Positions 9,292 through 17,347 of a stretch of 43,555 nt of DNA are shown piece after piece; the first letter of the stretch is position 1, and each line of letters opens with the position of its first letter. Origin of the DNA: an uncultured Alistipes sp. (GTDB taxonomy: Bacteria; Bacteroidota; Bacteroidia; Bacteroidales; Rikenellaceae); assembly GCA_905213895.1 (NCBI GenBank), contig CAJMKE010000016.1, positions 1 through 43,555 of the forward strand. Direction: 5' to 3'. The notes beneath the pieces are model-generated. The model did no database searches, was not told where the DNA came from, and worked only from the letters and a program-made list of their open reading frames with translations. A program made the translations under genes and the position numbers.

Positions 9292-10215
9292 ATGATTAAG
9301 AAAGTATCGATACTGTTAATGGTCGCCGCAACGGCAGTATTCGCTGCAAGTTGCGAAAAAGACAACTGGCCCGACCAGCCGGATTGGAGTACAATCACGC
9401 CGCCCGACCAGCCTACCGGTCCGAGCGAGAAGCCTTCGGAGTGCGACAATATCGTCGTCGCCCACCGCGGAGGCTCGTCCGAATGCGGACAGCCCGACAA
9501 CTCCATCGCATCGCTGACCTACGCCATGGAACTCGGCTGCTACGGCTCGGAGTGCGACATCTACTGGACCAAGGACGACAACGTAATCGTCGCCCATGCC
9601 GACTCGCAGTGCTGCATCAACGGTTATCACCCGTGGGAGGCGACTCTCGCCGAAATCCGCAAGGCTGGCAACCTCAAAAACGGCGAACTGATACCGACGC
9701 TCGAAGAGTACATCGACAAGGTAATGGAGAAAAACCCGAAAACCGGTGAGGCATACTGCACCCGTCTGTGGCTCGACATCAAGAACATCACCGTGCCGTC
9801 GACCCTGACGCAGTATCCTATCGCCGCCACCCGCCGCGCATGCGAAATCATCGCGGAGAAGAAGGCGCAGAACTTCGTCGAGTTCATCTGCACGGGCAAC
9901 GCCACCGTCATGGCGTCGGCATTCACCTACGCCAACGCAGCCGGAGTCAATATCGGCTGGATGGCTAACCGCGCCGTAAGCGAATACACGTCGCGAGGCT
10001 ACAAGTGGGCGAACATCTCCATCGATTATATGAACGACGGCACGCACACCGGCGCACGCACAATCAAGGAGTTCACCGACAAGGGCGTAGCATTCAGCGT
10101 ATACGGAATCAATTCCGATACGGACATGAACTATTACTCCAACCAGTCGTCCAACTTGAAGGGCATAAGTTCGGACTATCCGAGAAAACTCCTCGGAAAA
10201 ATGGGTAAAAGATAA
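9292..10215 (+). CDS. Lipoprotein glycerophosphodiester phosphodiesterase
   Basis: A 307-aa enzyme of the GDPD family, which splits glycerophosphodiesters into glycerol-3-phosphate and an alcohol. ATG 9292 starts a lipoprotein signal with Cys21 (FAASCEKD). An in-frame GTG at 9241 would add basic residues before it and is rejected. Catalytic and metal motifs are present: VVAHRGGSSE, DNSIASLTYA, SECDIYWTKDDNVIVAHAD (Glu-x-Asp and His), IPTLEEYID and LWLDIKN. It is the last gene of the ECF-FecR-SusCD locus, so the locus may serve a phosphodiester-bearing substrate such as phospholipid headgroups or a teichoic-acid-like polymer. The family call is strong; the substrate is inference. Confidence 0.88.
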   Translation: MIKKVSILLMVAATAVFAASCEKDNWPDQPDWSTITPPDQPTGPSEKPSECDNIVVAHRGGSSECGQPDNSIASLTYAMELGCYGSECDIYWTKDDNVIVAHADSQCCINGYHPWEATLAEIRKAGNLKNGELIPTLEEYIDKVMEKNPKTGEAYCTRLWLDIKNITVPSTLTQYPIAATRRACEIIAEKKAQNFVEFICTGNATVMASAFTYANAAGVNIGWMANRAVSEYTSRGYKWANISIDYMNDGTHTGARTIKEFTDKGVAFSVYGINSDTDMNYYSNQSSNLKGISSDYPRKLLGKMGKR

Positions 10216-10308
10216 CCGCGCAAATTTTTCGGAAAATGGTTAAATAGGTTATTATTATGTTTGTTGGTAAGGTCTGACTTTTCCGTCCGACCATGCGCGG
10301 AGCAGCAA

Positions 10309-10341
10309 TTTACGCATAATGGATGCAATCCGACATCTTTG
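10309..10341 (+). promoter_or_regulatory. Possible promoter before the small ORF
   Basis: TTTA at 10309-10312, 21-bp spacer, then CATCTTTG at 10334-10341. Both elements are one base off consensus. Confidence 0.4.
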
Positions 10342-10429
10342 CGCAGATTGCTGCAACCGCGTGGAATAGGCGGAACGGACGATACCGGCGGACATGCAAA
10401 CGTAACACCATACTAAAACTTCATATATC

Positions 10430-10570
10430 ATGGACAAAAAATTCATCAAAGGAGGGCGCAGCGCATACGCGTCGCCGTCTGTCAGAACCTGCAAATGCGT
10501 AACCGAACGCGGCTTTGCGCAATCATCCGATTTCAACGACCTCGATTTCGAAAATCGCGATGAAGAGTAA
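10430..10570 (+). CDS. Small protein of unknown function, 46 aa
   Basis: ATG 10430 to TAA 10570. It begins MDKKFIKGGRSAYASPSV, has a Cys-x-Cys (CKC), then ERGFAQSSDFNDLDFEN and an acidic end. No signal peptide or membrane segment is seen. Short peptides with a basic start, a GFA-[AQ]S-like motif and an acidic tail are common in front of surface-lipoprotein genes in Bacteroidota; I recognise the style but not a named family. It lies 165 bases before the GLUG-repeat lipoprotein, separated by a dispersed palindrome. It could be a non-coding leader. Confidence 0.5.
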   Translation: MDKKFIKGGRSAYASPSVRTCKCVTERGFAQSSDFNDLDFENRDEE

Positions 10571-10598
10571 TTAAACCTTTTCGTTAAGCCGAGCGCAG

Positions 10599-10677
10599 GA
10601 TTCGTCATTCTGAGCGGAACCGAAGGTGCAGCGAAGAATCTTTTTAAGATGTTTCGCTTTGCTCAACATGACGAATC
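10599..10677. repeat. Dispersed palindromic element, copy 1
   Basis: Imperfect inverted repeat with 17-bp arms (GATTCGTCATTCTGAGC and the complement of GCTCAACATGACGAATC, two mismatches) and an inner GCGAAGAATCT / AGATGTTTCGC pairing. A second copy lies at 29811-29874. Read in frame it gives the peptide MFRFAQHD, which is not a gene start. Confidence 0.85.
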
Positions 10678-10735
10678 GGAACTGGGTCGAGGCAGGAAAA
10701 GGGACATGAAAACAAACCGAAAAAATGTTACGACA

Positions 10736-13660
10736 ATGAAAAAGATTTTATTTGCAGCAACGGCAGCCGCCATGTTGATAGGCTGCTCGAAAGACATTAC
10801 GACGGATGCCGCAATCGACAACGGCGGCTCCGACATCAACTATTACGGAGGAATCGCGGTCGAAGTCTCGGCAGGCGAAGCGACTCGCGTTACCGTGGAG
10901 GGCGACACCGCATCGGCAACGAGCCGCATGGCTTGGGAAGCCGGCGACGAAATCACCATCGCCTACGACGGCAAGACCTACATCTACGTCGCACAGAACG
11001 CGGGCGGGACTTCGGCTTTCGCGCCGAAAGACGCCGAGAACGCAATCGCGGCTATCGACCCTGCGCAGGAGGTTGCGGCATACTACAACGTAGCGTCGGT
11101 GGATGCGGCGACCAAAACCGCCAAATTCGACATCGCAGCCGAGCAGCACGAGGGCGAACCGACGAACAAACTGCCGCTCTACGCATACGACGCATCGTCG
11201 AAATATGCCGACGGCAAACTGGTTCTCAAAATGAATCCGCTCGCTTCGATTGTGGAGTTCGAGGTGAAGTCGTCGGGCGACTGGCATGCCGACGCGCTTT
11301 CGGTTGCTCCGTCCGCACGCGCGGCATTCGAGGGATACACGAGCATCGCAGGCGCGAAAATCGACCCTCGCACGGGCGAAACCGACATCACCGAGGCGAC
11401 CGCATCGAAATCGGCTGTTAAGGTTGTATTCGGCGCGGCGAAGAATTTCAACGGCTCGGCAAACGTTCAGGTCGTTGTCGGCGCGGCACGCTTCGGCGGC
11501 ATACCGGAAGCGGTAGACGGCGCACCGGCACCGGTTTATGCCGGCGGAGCGGTAGTGAAACTCTACAAGAACGGTCGCGAGAACTTCCGCCGCACGATAT
11601 GGAAGGCGGAGGAGAAACTCGTCGACGTCTCGACCGCCCGCAAACACATCTACCAGCCGCTCTCCGACATCCTCGCAGGTCATAAAAACGGAATCTCGAC
11701 CGCCGACGACATGAAGGCGTTCGCCGACGAAATCAACAATGCTGCGGAGACGTTCCCTGTCGGCACGGGCTTCTGCAACGAAGACGGCGTGGTAGTCCTC
11801 AACAACGACATCGACCTTTCGGCATACGACAACTGGGCAGCCGTCGGATATAACGGCAGCGGCACCCTCAACGGTGTGGAAATCATATTCGACGGTGTAT
11901 TCGACGGCAATAACAATACGATTTCCGGACTGAATATCGTACACCGTGCCGATTCGCATCCAATCGAATATACCGATGCAGCCGGAACCGTCCAGACGAT
12001 ATACAACAACAGTGCGGGTCTGTTCGGCGCTATCGGCGGAAAAGCCCAAATCGAGCATCTGACAGTCAAAGGCACTATACTCGAAGATTACACCGACCCG
12101 AATGGAACATGGTCTTACGTCGGAGGCGTCGTAGCACAGATGTTCGGCGGAGCACTGAACAACTGTACGAACGAAACTGCCATTACGGTCGGCGCGGACT
12201 CTTCTGCCAAAACACGTATCGGCGGTATCGTCGGACGCATCGCTGCCACATACGGCGACTGTCTGGTAGACATGTGCCGCAACAGCGTCAATCAGAACAT
12301 CTCATTCCCTGCATTCAAGGCACAGCAGGCTGTCGTGGGAGGATGCTTCGGCATAATCGCCGACGATACGGAAGGAAATTCCGTAACAGTCCGCAACTGC
12401 GACAACAACGGTACGATAACCCTTTCCGAATCGGGCAAGGATTCGTATGTCGGCGGTATCGCAGGCTATATCACCAAAGCGAACGGTGTAACGGGCATAC
12501 TCGAAAATCTGCACAACTACGGCAAAGTCAGCGGCGGAAACACCCAGAGTGCCACATTCTGCGTCGGAGGCATTGCAGGTCGTGCCAACTATCACAAACT
12601 GTCCAACTGCGTAAACGACAAGGATGCCGACGTTACGTTCACCGAAACCGGCAAAGGCATCTACATCGGCGGTATCGCGGGACTTACCAATAATGGTCAA
12701 GAGGACGAAACCACCGTATTCGAGAACTGTACCAACAACGCGAAAGTCTATGTCGGAGCCACTACGGCTTTCATCGGCGGCATCATCGGCTATCTGTGCT
12801 ACAAAGCCGAAGTCAAAGGCTGTATCAACAACGGCGATATTTCGCTCGGTCAGTCGGCTGCACAACCGTATGTGGGCGGTATCGCAGGCAAGGTCGGCGT
12901 TGCCGGTACGGGCTTGATGAACGGAATCCTCATATCGGACTGCGTAAACAACGGCAATGTTTCGAATGAAACGGTATACACCGGAGGTTGGAGTTATGCA
13001 GGCGGCGTCGCAGGCGCACTTTACGGCGGTACGAATGTGGATGTATCCGGTTACGGTGCCAAAGTCGAAAACTGTACCAACAACGGCATCGTCAAGATGA
13101 CGGGTGCCAAGAAGTCCAAGTTCCGCAGCGGCGGTGTCATAGGACTTATAAACCGTGCGACAATCGTAAATTCCACACACAACGGAGTAATCGTTATCGA
13201 CCGCAAATCGCAGGTTGCCGAACATATCGGCGGTGTCGCAGGTTTCACCGAAAAGAGCAAATCCTCGATAGAATCGTGCATCAACGCCGGTACGGTTTGC
13301 TGTACGAACAACTCTACCGTCACTATTTCGGTCGGCGGAATCCTCGGCAACGGCGGCGATGCGAACGTAACAATCGACGGCTGTACGGCTGCCGGCAACA
13401 TCCTTATGGCGACAGCCGACTGCACGACACAATCGAGAGGTGCCGTATGCGGAGCGACAAACGACGGCATCGTAATTCGGAACTGCAAAATAGGCGGAAA
13501 AATAGGTGTCGTAAAGACCGACGGCTCTTATGCTGCCGACGATGCGGCGACTTTCGCACTCAACGAAACCGAAACCGACGATTACTACTGGGAGAAATGG
13601 ATTATCGGTAATACTGCCGCTCCCGACTACTCCAACAACTCGTTCTACTCGGGCAAATAA
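10736..13660 (+). CDS. Fimbrillin-like lipoprotein with GLUG-type repeats
   Basis: A 974-aa surface lipoprotein. ATG 10736 starts a clean signal with Cys17 followed by SKD. In-frame ATGs at 10649 (inside the dispersed palindrome) and 10706 are rejected because they would bury the signal. Residues about 25-310 resemble a fimbrillin/FimB-like fold (SRMAWEAGDEITIAYDG; YAYDASSKYADGKLVLKMNP; ending KHIYQP). Residues about 320-930 hold about 12-13 repeats with a Cys-x-Asn-Asn-Gly turn followed by [VI]GG[IV]xG, the GLUG-type parallel beta-helix pattern. The end (WEKWIIGNTAAPDYSNNSFYSG) caps the helix. Likely an adhesin or glycan-binding stalk; no enzyme motifs seen. Confidence 0.82.
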   Translation: MKKILFAATAAAMLIGCSKDITTDAAIDNGGSDINYYGGIAVEVSAGEATRVTVEGDTASATSRMAWEAGDEITIAYDGKTYIYVAQNAGGTSAFAPKDAENAIAAIDPAQEVAAYYNVASVDAATKTAKFDIAAEQHEGEPTNKLPLYAYDASSKYADGKLVLKMNPLASIVEFEVKSSGDWHADALSVAPSARAAFEGYTSIAGAKIDPRTGETDITEATASKSAVKVVFGAAKNFNGSANVQVVVGAARFGGIPEAVDGAPAPVYAGGAVVKLYKNGRENFRRTIWKAEEKLVDVSTARKHIYQPLSDILAGHKNGISTADDMKAFADEINNAAETFPVGTGFCNEDGVVVLNNDIDLSAYDNWAAVGYNGSGTLNGVEIIFDGVFDGNNNTISGLNIVHRADSHPIEYTDAAGTVQTIYNNSAGLFGAIGGKAQIEHLTVKGTILEDYTDPNGTWSYVGGVVAQMFGGALNNCTNETAITVGADSSAKTRIGGIVGRIAATYGDCLVDMCRNSVNQNISFPAFKAQQAVVGGCFGIIADDTEGNSVTVRNCDNNGTITLSESGKDSYVGGIAGYITKANGVTGILENLHNYGKVSGGNTQSATFCVGGIAGRANYHKLSNCVNDKDADVTFTETGKGIYIGGIAGLTNNGQEDETTVFENCTNNAKVYVGATTAFIGGIIGYLCYKAEVKGCINNGDISLGQSAAQPYVGGIAGKVGVAGTGLMNGILISDCVNNGNVSNETVYTGGWSYAGGVAGALYGGTNVDVSGYGAKVENCTNNGIVKMTGAKKSKFRSGGVIGLINRATIVNSTHNGVIVIDRKSQVAEHIGGVAGFTEKSKSSIESCINAGTVCCTNNSTVTISVGGILGNGGDANVTIDGCTAAGNILMATADCTTQSRGAVCGATNDGIVIRNCKIGGKIGVVKTDGSYAADDAATFALNETETDDYYWEKWIIGNTAAPDYSNNSFYSGK

Positions 13661-13669
13661 ACGCCTCCG

Positions 13670-13686
13670 CCACACACACACACACC
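13670..13686. repeat. Short (CA)n run
   Basis: Six to seven CA units directly after the stop of the GLUG-repeat lipoprotein. It is outside coding sequence, so slippage would not change a protein. Confidence 0.8.
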
Positions 13687-13724
13687 GAAAACGGCATCCG
13701 CATCGCGCGGGTGCCGTTTTTTTT
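13687..13724 (+). terminator. Rho-independent terminator of the GLUG lipoprotein
   Basis: AAAACGGCA (13688-13696) pairs with TGCCGTTTT (13712-13720), extended inside by CCGC/GCGG, and runs into eight T. Confidence 0.9.
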
Positions 13725-13758
13725 CGCAAAAGCAGAAAGGCGCGGCAGGGAAAGGTCT

Positions 13759-13790
13759 TTAAAGTCCTTAAAGTCGTTAAGGACTTTAAG
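13759..13790. repeat. 9-bp repeat array B (3 units plus)
   Basis: Units at 13759, 13768 and 13777 followed by a partial one. Arms 13761-13771 and 13777-13787 are an 11-bp perfect inverted repeat. A promoter-bearing module follows immediately. Confidence 0.8.
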
Positions 13791-13796
13791 AAAATT

Positions 13797-13885
13797 TTCG
13801 TATCTTTGGCTTCGCCTTATATACTCCTGCTCGGCAAAATCAAAATTCTTTTGCTTTTGCCCTCACTTATTCGTATCTTCGCATC
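13797..13885 (+). promoter_or_regulatory. Promoter-bearing repeat module, copy A
   Basis: The module has TTCGTATCTTTGGCTTCGCC, then TATACTC, an AT-rich inverted repeat (GGCAAAA ... TTTTGCC), and a second promoter: TTTG 13850-13853, 21-bp spacer, TATCTTCG 13875-13882. The first TATCTTTG is at 13801-13808. A related, partly duplicated module sits at 21170-21313 before an unrelated gene. Confidence 0.7.
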
Positions 13886-14470
13886 ATGGCAAACGAAAAC
13901 ATCGAATCGCATCCGCTCGAACCGTTTCTTCCGCATAACGCGAAGATACTTATGCTCGGCAGTTTCCCGCCCAAGCGGGAACGGTGGTCGATGGAGTTCT
14001 TCTACCCCAACTTCAACAACGACATGTGGCGTATAATCGGTCTGCTCTTCTTCGGCGACCGTTCGCATTTCGTCCGCACCGACGCCAAGAGGTTCGACCG
14101 CGAAAAGATAGCCGGTTTCTGCCGCGAGAAGGGCATCGCGCTGTTCGACACCGCCGCGGAGGTACGCAGGTTGAAGGACAACGCCTCGGACGCATTCCTC
14201 GAAATCGTCGCGCCGACCGACATCGCCGCCCTGCTCGAACGCATTCCCGAGTGCCGTGCGATAGTCGCGACGGGACAGAAAGCCGCCGAAACGCTGGCGG
14301 CAGGGTTCGGATGCGGAGTACCGCCGGTCGGAGGATGCACGAATACGGAGTTCGCGGGACGGAGCATCGCATTCTACCGCATGCCGTCGTCGTCGCGGGC
14401 ATATCCGCTGTCGCTCGACCGCAAGGCGGAGGCTTACGGCAGGATGTTCGCCGCAGAAAAACTGTTATAA
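13886..14470 (+). CDS. Uracil-DNA glycosylase superfamily protein
   Basis: A 194-aa cytoplasmic protein with the fold motifs of the UDG superfamily but not of classical Ung. Motif 1 region: ILMLGSFPPKRERW followed by FFYPNFNNDMWRI. A central IVATGQKAAETL strand and a late MPSSSRAYPLS segment occupy the place of the Ung HPSPLS loop. Likely removes damaged bases (uracil, hypoxanthine or a mismatch base); the substrate cannot be told. ATG 13886 lies only 4 bases after the -7 element, so the mRNA may be leaderless or a later start may be used. The stop is 28 bases before the next gene, so both may be co-transcribed. Confidence 0.75.
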   Translation: MANENIESHPLEPFLPHNAKILMLGSFPPKRERWSMEFFYPNFNNDMWRIIGLLFFGDRSHFVRTDAKRFDREKIAGFCREKGIALFDTAAEVRRLKDNASDAFLEIVAPTDIAALLERIPECRAIVATGQKAAETLAAGFGCGVPPVGGCTNTEFAGRSIAFYRMPSSSRAYPLSLDRKAEAYGRMFAAEKLL

Positions 14471-14498
14471 CGCAAATCAACCCTAAAACTTACTCGAT

Positions 14499-17072
14499 AT
14501 GAAACTGAAATCATTAAAACTCGCCGCCGTGCTGTTCGCAGGATTCGCAACCGCGTCATGCAGCACCGACGACACTGCCGACACGGTCGGTATCGGCGAA
14601 AAAGGCTTCTCGTTCCGCGTCGAAGCGGATTCGCGCGCCACGCTCGACGGCAGACGCATCGTCTGGGAGAGCGGCGACGCAATCGCCCTGGCACTCGAAG
14701 CCGACGGTTCCGACGAAACCGCCGTCTACGGGCAGCCGTTCACGCACACGGGCGGCAACGTATTCGCCAATGCCGACATGCAGCCCGACGCATCGAAGAC
14801 ATACCGCTTCTTCGCGATATATCCCTACTCCGACACGTCGTCCAACGCCGTATACACCGAAAAATACGAGACCGAAAGCAGACGTCTGATGACTGCCGGA
14901 CGCTACGACGCCGGAGCAACGACACTGACACAGTCGGGCGAAAGCGCGTCGCACGTTACCGCCGTTTCGCCGATGTACTGGATGAGCGGCAGCGGCGTCT
15001 CGACTGAAAATCTCTCCGTCAGGCTGCACCACACCACGGCACTGCTCGACTTCGAGGTCGTGAACCGCACGGGTAGCGCAATCGAACCCGTGTCGCTGCA
15101 ATTCTCCGTGCCGAAAGGTCGCGTCATCTGCGGCAAGTTCCGCATCAACGCAGCGACGGGCGAACTCGTCTCGACGGGAACAGAATTCTCGACCTCGACC
15201 GTAAAAGTCGAGGGCAGCCGCGCGCTCGCGACGGGAGAGGGCGCGCACTTCTACATGCCGGTCGCTCCGTTCGCGCTCACCGCGGGCGAAAAGGTTACGT
15301 TCGTAATCACGACCGCCGACGGAATATCGCAGACAATCGAGAAAACGGTGGCGAAAGACCTGACATTCGGAGCGGGACGCATCCACACGGCTGCGGTCGA
15401 GATTGCCGAGGCGAAACTCTGCGAATACGACGCCGCGAATACCCTCGTTTCGGGCAAAGGCGGCGACATATCGCTGCCGCTGACAATCGGCGACGAGCCT
15501 TGCACGGTATCGGCTGCGCCTTCGGGCTGGATAGAGAAAGCCGCCGCGGCGACAGCCGAAGCGGGAGCGACGGCAACGCTCAAATTCACCGCGCTCGCCA
15601 ACCTCGGACCAGAGCGGCGCACCGCGACAGTTCTGGTTACGGGTACGCAGTCGGGTCGCATCCAGCGCATAATGCTCACGCAGGCTGACGGAGGATGGCT
15701 GGCGAACGAAAATTCGACATACGCCCTGCCGGCACGATTCGTATTCAACGCCACGACCACCAAGCACAGTCAGACGACATGGACCGGACTCGGATATATC
15801 CGCAGTTACATGGGAGCAGGCGACAAGAACAAGGTCGGCGGATACATCTCGCTCGACAGAACGGACGAGAATGCGGCAACGGCGACCACCGCGCGCACGG
15901 TAACGAGCAATCTGTTCCTCGCCGACAAGATGGGCGAAGGCGACTGCTGGCTGTTCACGCTGCCGGGTATCACATGCGCGGCAGGGGCGGCATTCGACTT
16001 CTACACGACGATGTGCGAGAATGCCAAGGCTCCGAAATACTACGTCTGCGAATACTGGGACGACAGCGAATGGCGATGCGACGAGAAATCGCTCTACACC
16101 GCAGCCGAAGACCCGAACCTGCGCTACTCGCTGAAAGTCTCCGGCACGGGAACCTCTACGTCGGCTCAATACACGACGTTCGACAGGTCGTTCCGCCTTG
16201 CGAATCCGCTTGCCGACGGTTCGGTGTACATCCGTCTGCGCGTCGTCGGGAACTATGCCGCCGACGGCACTCTGCTCGACGCCGCGAACCGCACCAATTC
16301 GGGCGCAGGATTCCCGAAAGCCTCGTTCGTCGGAGCGAACATCGCCTCGCTCGGCGACAAAACGCCGACGAAGAAACTGCGCGTACTCTGCATCGGCAAC
16401 TCGTTCTCCTACTATTACTACACGGCGAGCCAACTCAAACAACTCGCCTACCGCGAGGGTCTCGAACTCGACATCAACGCATTCTTCAAGGGCGGGCAGA
16501 CGCTGCAACAGCAGTTGGCTCTGACGCACTCCGCCTACACCGTATCGCTCGGCGGCTACGACATCGCGTTCGTTCAGGACCAGAGCCAGAACCCCGCAAC
16601 ATTCGCAAAAAATCCGAGCGCGAATGCGGTCATAAACGACAGTTGCCTCGAACTTGTCAAGCGCATAAAGGAGGCGTCGCCGCAATGCCGCATCATTCTC
16701 GAAAACACATGGGCATATCCGTCCGGCACCTACGGCGGCTTCACGAGTTACGAGGAGTTCGACCGGCTGCTGGCAGAGGGAACGAAGACCATGGCGCAGA
16801 ATGCGGGTGCATGGATTTCGCCTATCGGGCAGGCGTTCGCCAAGGTACGTACCGAGCGTCCCGACATCACGCTGCTCTACACCGACGACAAGCATCCCGC
16901 GGTAAACGGCGCGTATCTGAAATCGTGCGTGAACTGTCTGGTTCTGACGGGCAAGCCGTTCGGCGACGATGCGGCGACCTGCGACACCGACGCAGCGACA
17001 GCCGCCTATCTGCGCAAGGCGGCGGAGAGCGTCGTTCTCGGACATGAAAGCGACTATCTGATAGAGAGATAG
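14499..17072 (+). CDS. Multidomain lipoprotein: fimbrillin-like, BACON-like and SGNH hydrolase
   Basis: An 857-aa lipoprotein, Cys21 (ATASCSTDD). Residues about 30-310 resemble the fimbrillin-like fold (IVWESGDAIAL; VSPMYWMSG; HTTALLDFEV; FYMPVAPFAL). A BACON-like Ig domain spans about 315-400 and ends MLTQADGG. A beta-rich unrecognised part spans about 400-620. The C-terminal 225 residues look like DUF4886, an SGNH-type hydrolase: block I IGNSFSYYYY supplies Ser, and TDDKHPAVNGAYL supplies the Asp-x-x-His pair. Such enzymes usually act as esterases or deacetylases on glycans. An enzyme tethered through adhesin-like domains would act at the cell surface. The substrate is unknown. Confidence 0.8.
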   Translation: MKLKSLKLAAVLFAGFATASCSTDDTADTVGIGEKGFSFRVEADSRATLDGRRIVWESGDAIALALEADGSDETAVYGQPFTHTGGNVFANADMQPDASKTYRFFAIYPYSDTSSNAVYTEKYETESRRLMTAGRYDAGATTLTQSGESASHVTAVSPMYWMSGSGVSTENLSVRLHHTTALLDFEVVNRTGSAIEPVSLQFSVPKGRVICGKFRINAATGELVSTGTEFSTSTVKVEGSRALATGEGAHFYMPVAPFALTAGEKVTFVITTADGISQTIEKTVAKDLTFGAGRIHTAAVEIAEAKLCEYDAANTLVSGKGGDISLPLTIGDEPCTVSAAPSGWIEKAAAATAEAGATATLKFTALANLGPERRTATVLVTGTQSGRIQRIMLTQADGGWLANENSTYALPARFVFNATTTKHSQTTWTGLGYIRSYMGAGDKNKVGGYISLDRTDENAATATTARTVTSNLFLADKMGEGDCWLFTLPGITCAAGAAFDFYTTMCENAKAPKYYVCEYWDDSEWRCDEKSLYTAAEDPNLRYSLKVSGTGTSTSAQYTTFDRSFRLANPLADGSVYIRLRVVGNYAADGTLLDAANRTNSGAGFPKASFVGANIASLGDKTPTKKLRVLCIGNSFSYYYYTASQLKQLAYREGLELDINAFFKGGQTLQQQLALTHSAYTVSLGGYDIAFVQDQSQNPATFAKNPSANAVINDSCLELVKRIKEASPQCRIILENTWAYPSGTYGGFTSYEEFDRLLAEGTKTMAQNAGAWISPIGQAFAKVRTERPDITLLYTDDKHPAVNGAYLKSCVNCLVLTGKPFGDDAATCDTDAATAAYLRKAAESVVLGHESDYLIER

Positions 17073-17095
17073 GTTCCGCAACTGTTAATAAGCAG

Positions 17096-17149
17096 TATAG
17101 GTAATATAAGTAGTATAGGAAGCAACCTGTATTACTTATATTACCTATA
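17096..17149. repeat. 17-bp perfect inverted repeat after the SGNH lipoprotein
   Basis: TATAGGTAATATAAGTA (17096-17112) and its exact complement at 17133-17149, with a 20-nt loop. No T tract follows, so it is not a standard terminator. The left arm also contains an imperfect 18-bp direct repeat around AGTATAGG. Confidence 0.85.
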
Positions 17150-17243
17150 TCGTTTCTGTGCGAAAAGGCGTAAAACCGCCTAATTGTTAATATTTATTGA
17201 TAACTCCGCATCATTATCCGTCGCACAGAATCCGACTAATCGC

Positions 17244-17251
17244 TACTTTTG
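17244..17251 (+). promoter_or_regulatory. -7 element before the 686-aa lipoprotein gene
   Basis: TACTTTTG matches TAnnTTTG exactly. No TTTG sits 19-21 bp upstream, so the -33 half is weak. The leader would be about 90 nt. Confidence 0.55.
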
Positions 17252-17347
17252 ACGACGGAAAATGCGCCGCTCGATTACTTTAATGTTAGGTTAGACTTTT
17301 CGAGATAAAGGCGTCATATCCTTATATTCAACTTAATAACTTTATTT

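Noticed and set aside
10649..10735. Upstream start for the GLUG lipoprotein
   Set aside because: The codons lie in the dispersed palindrome and would bury the signal peptide.
13670..13686. (CA)n run as a phase-variation switch
   Set aside because: It lies after the stop codon and before the terminator, so length changes would not alter a protein or promoter.
17262..17294. 10-codon upstream ORF in the leader of the 686-aa lipoprotein
   Set aside because: Too short and without a supporting motif; a chance ATG is as likely.
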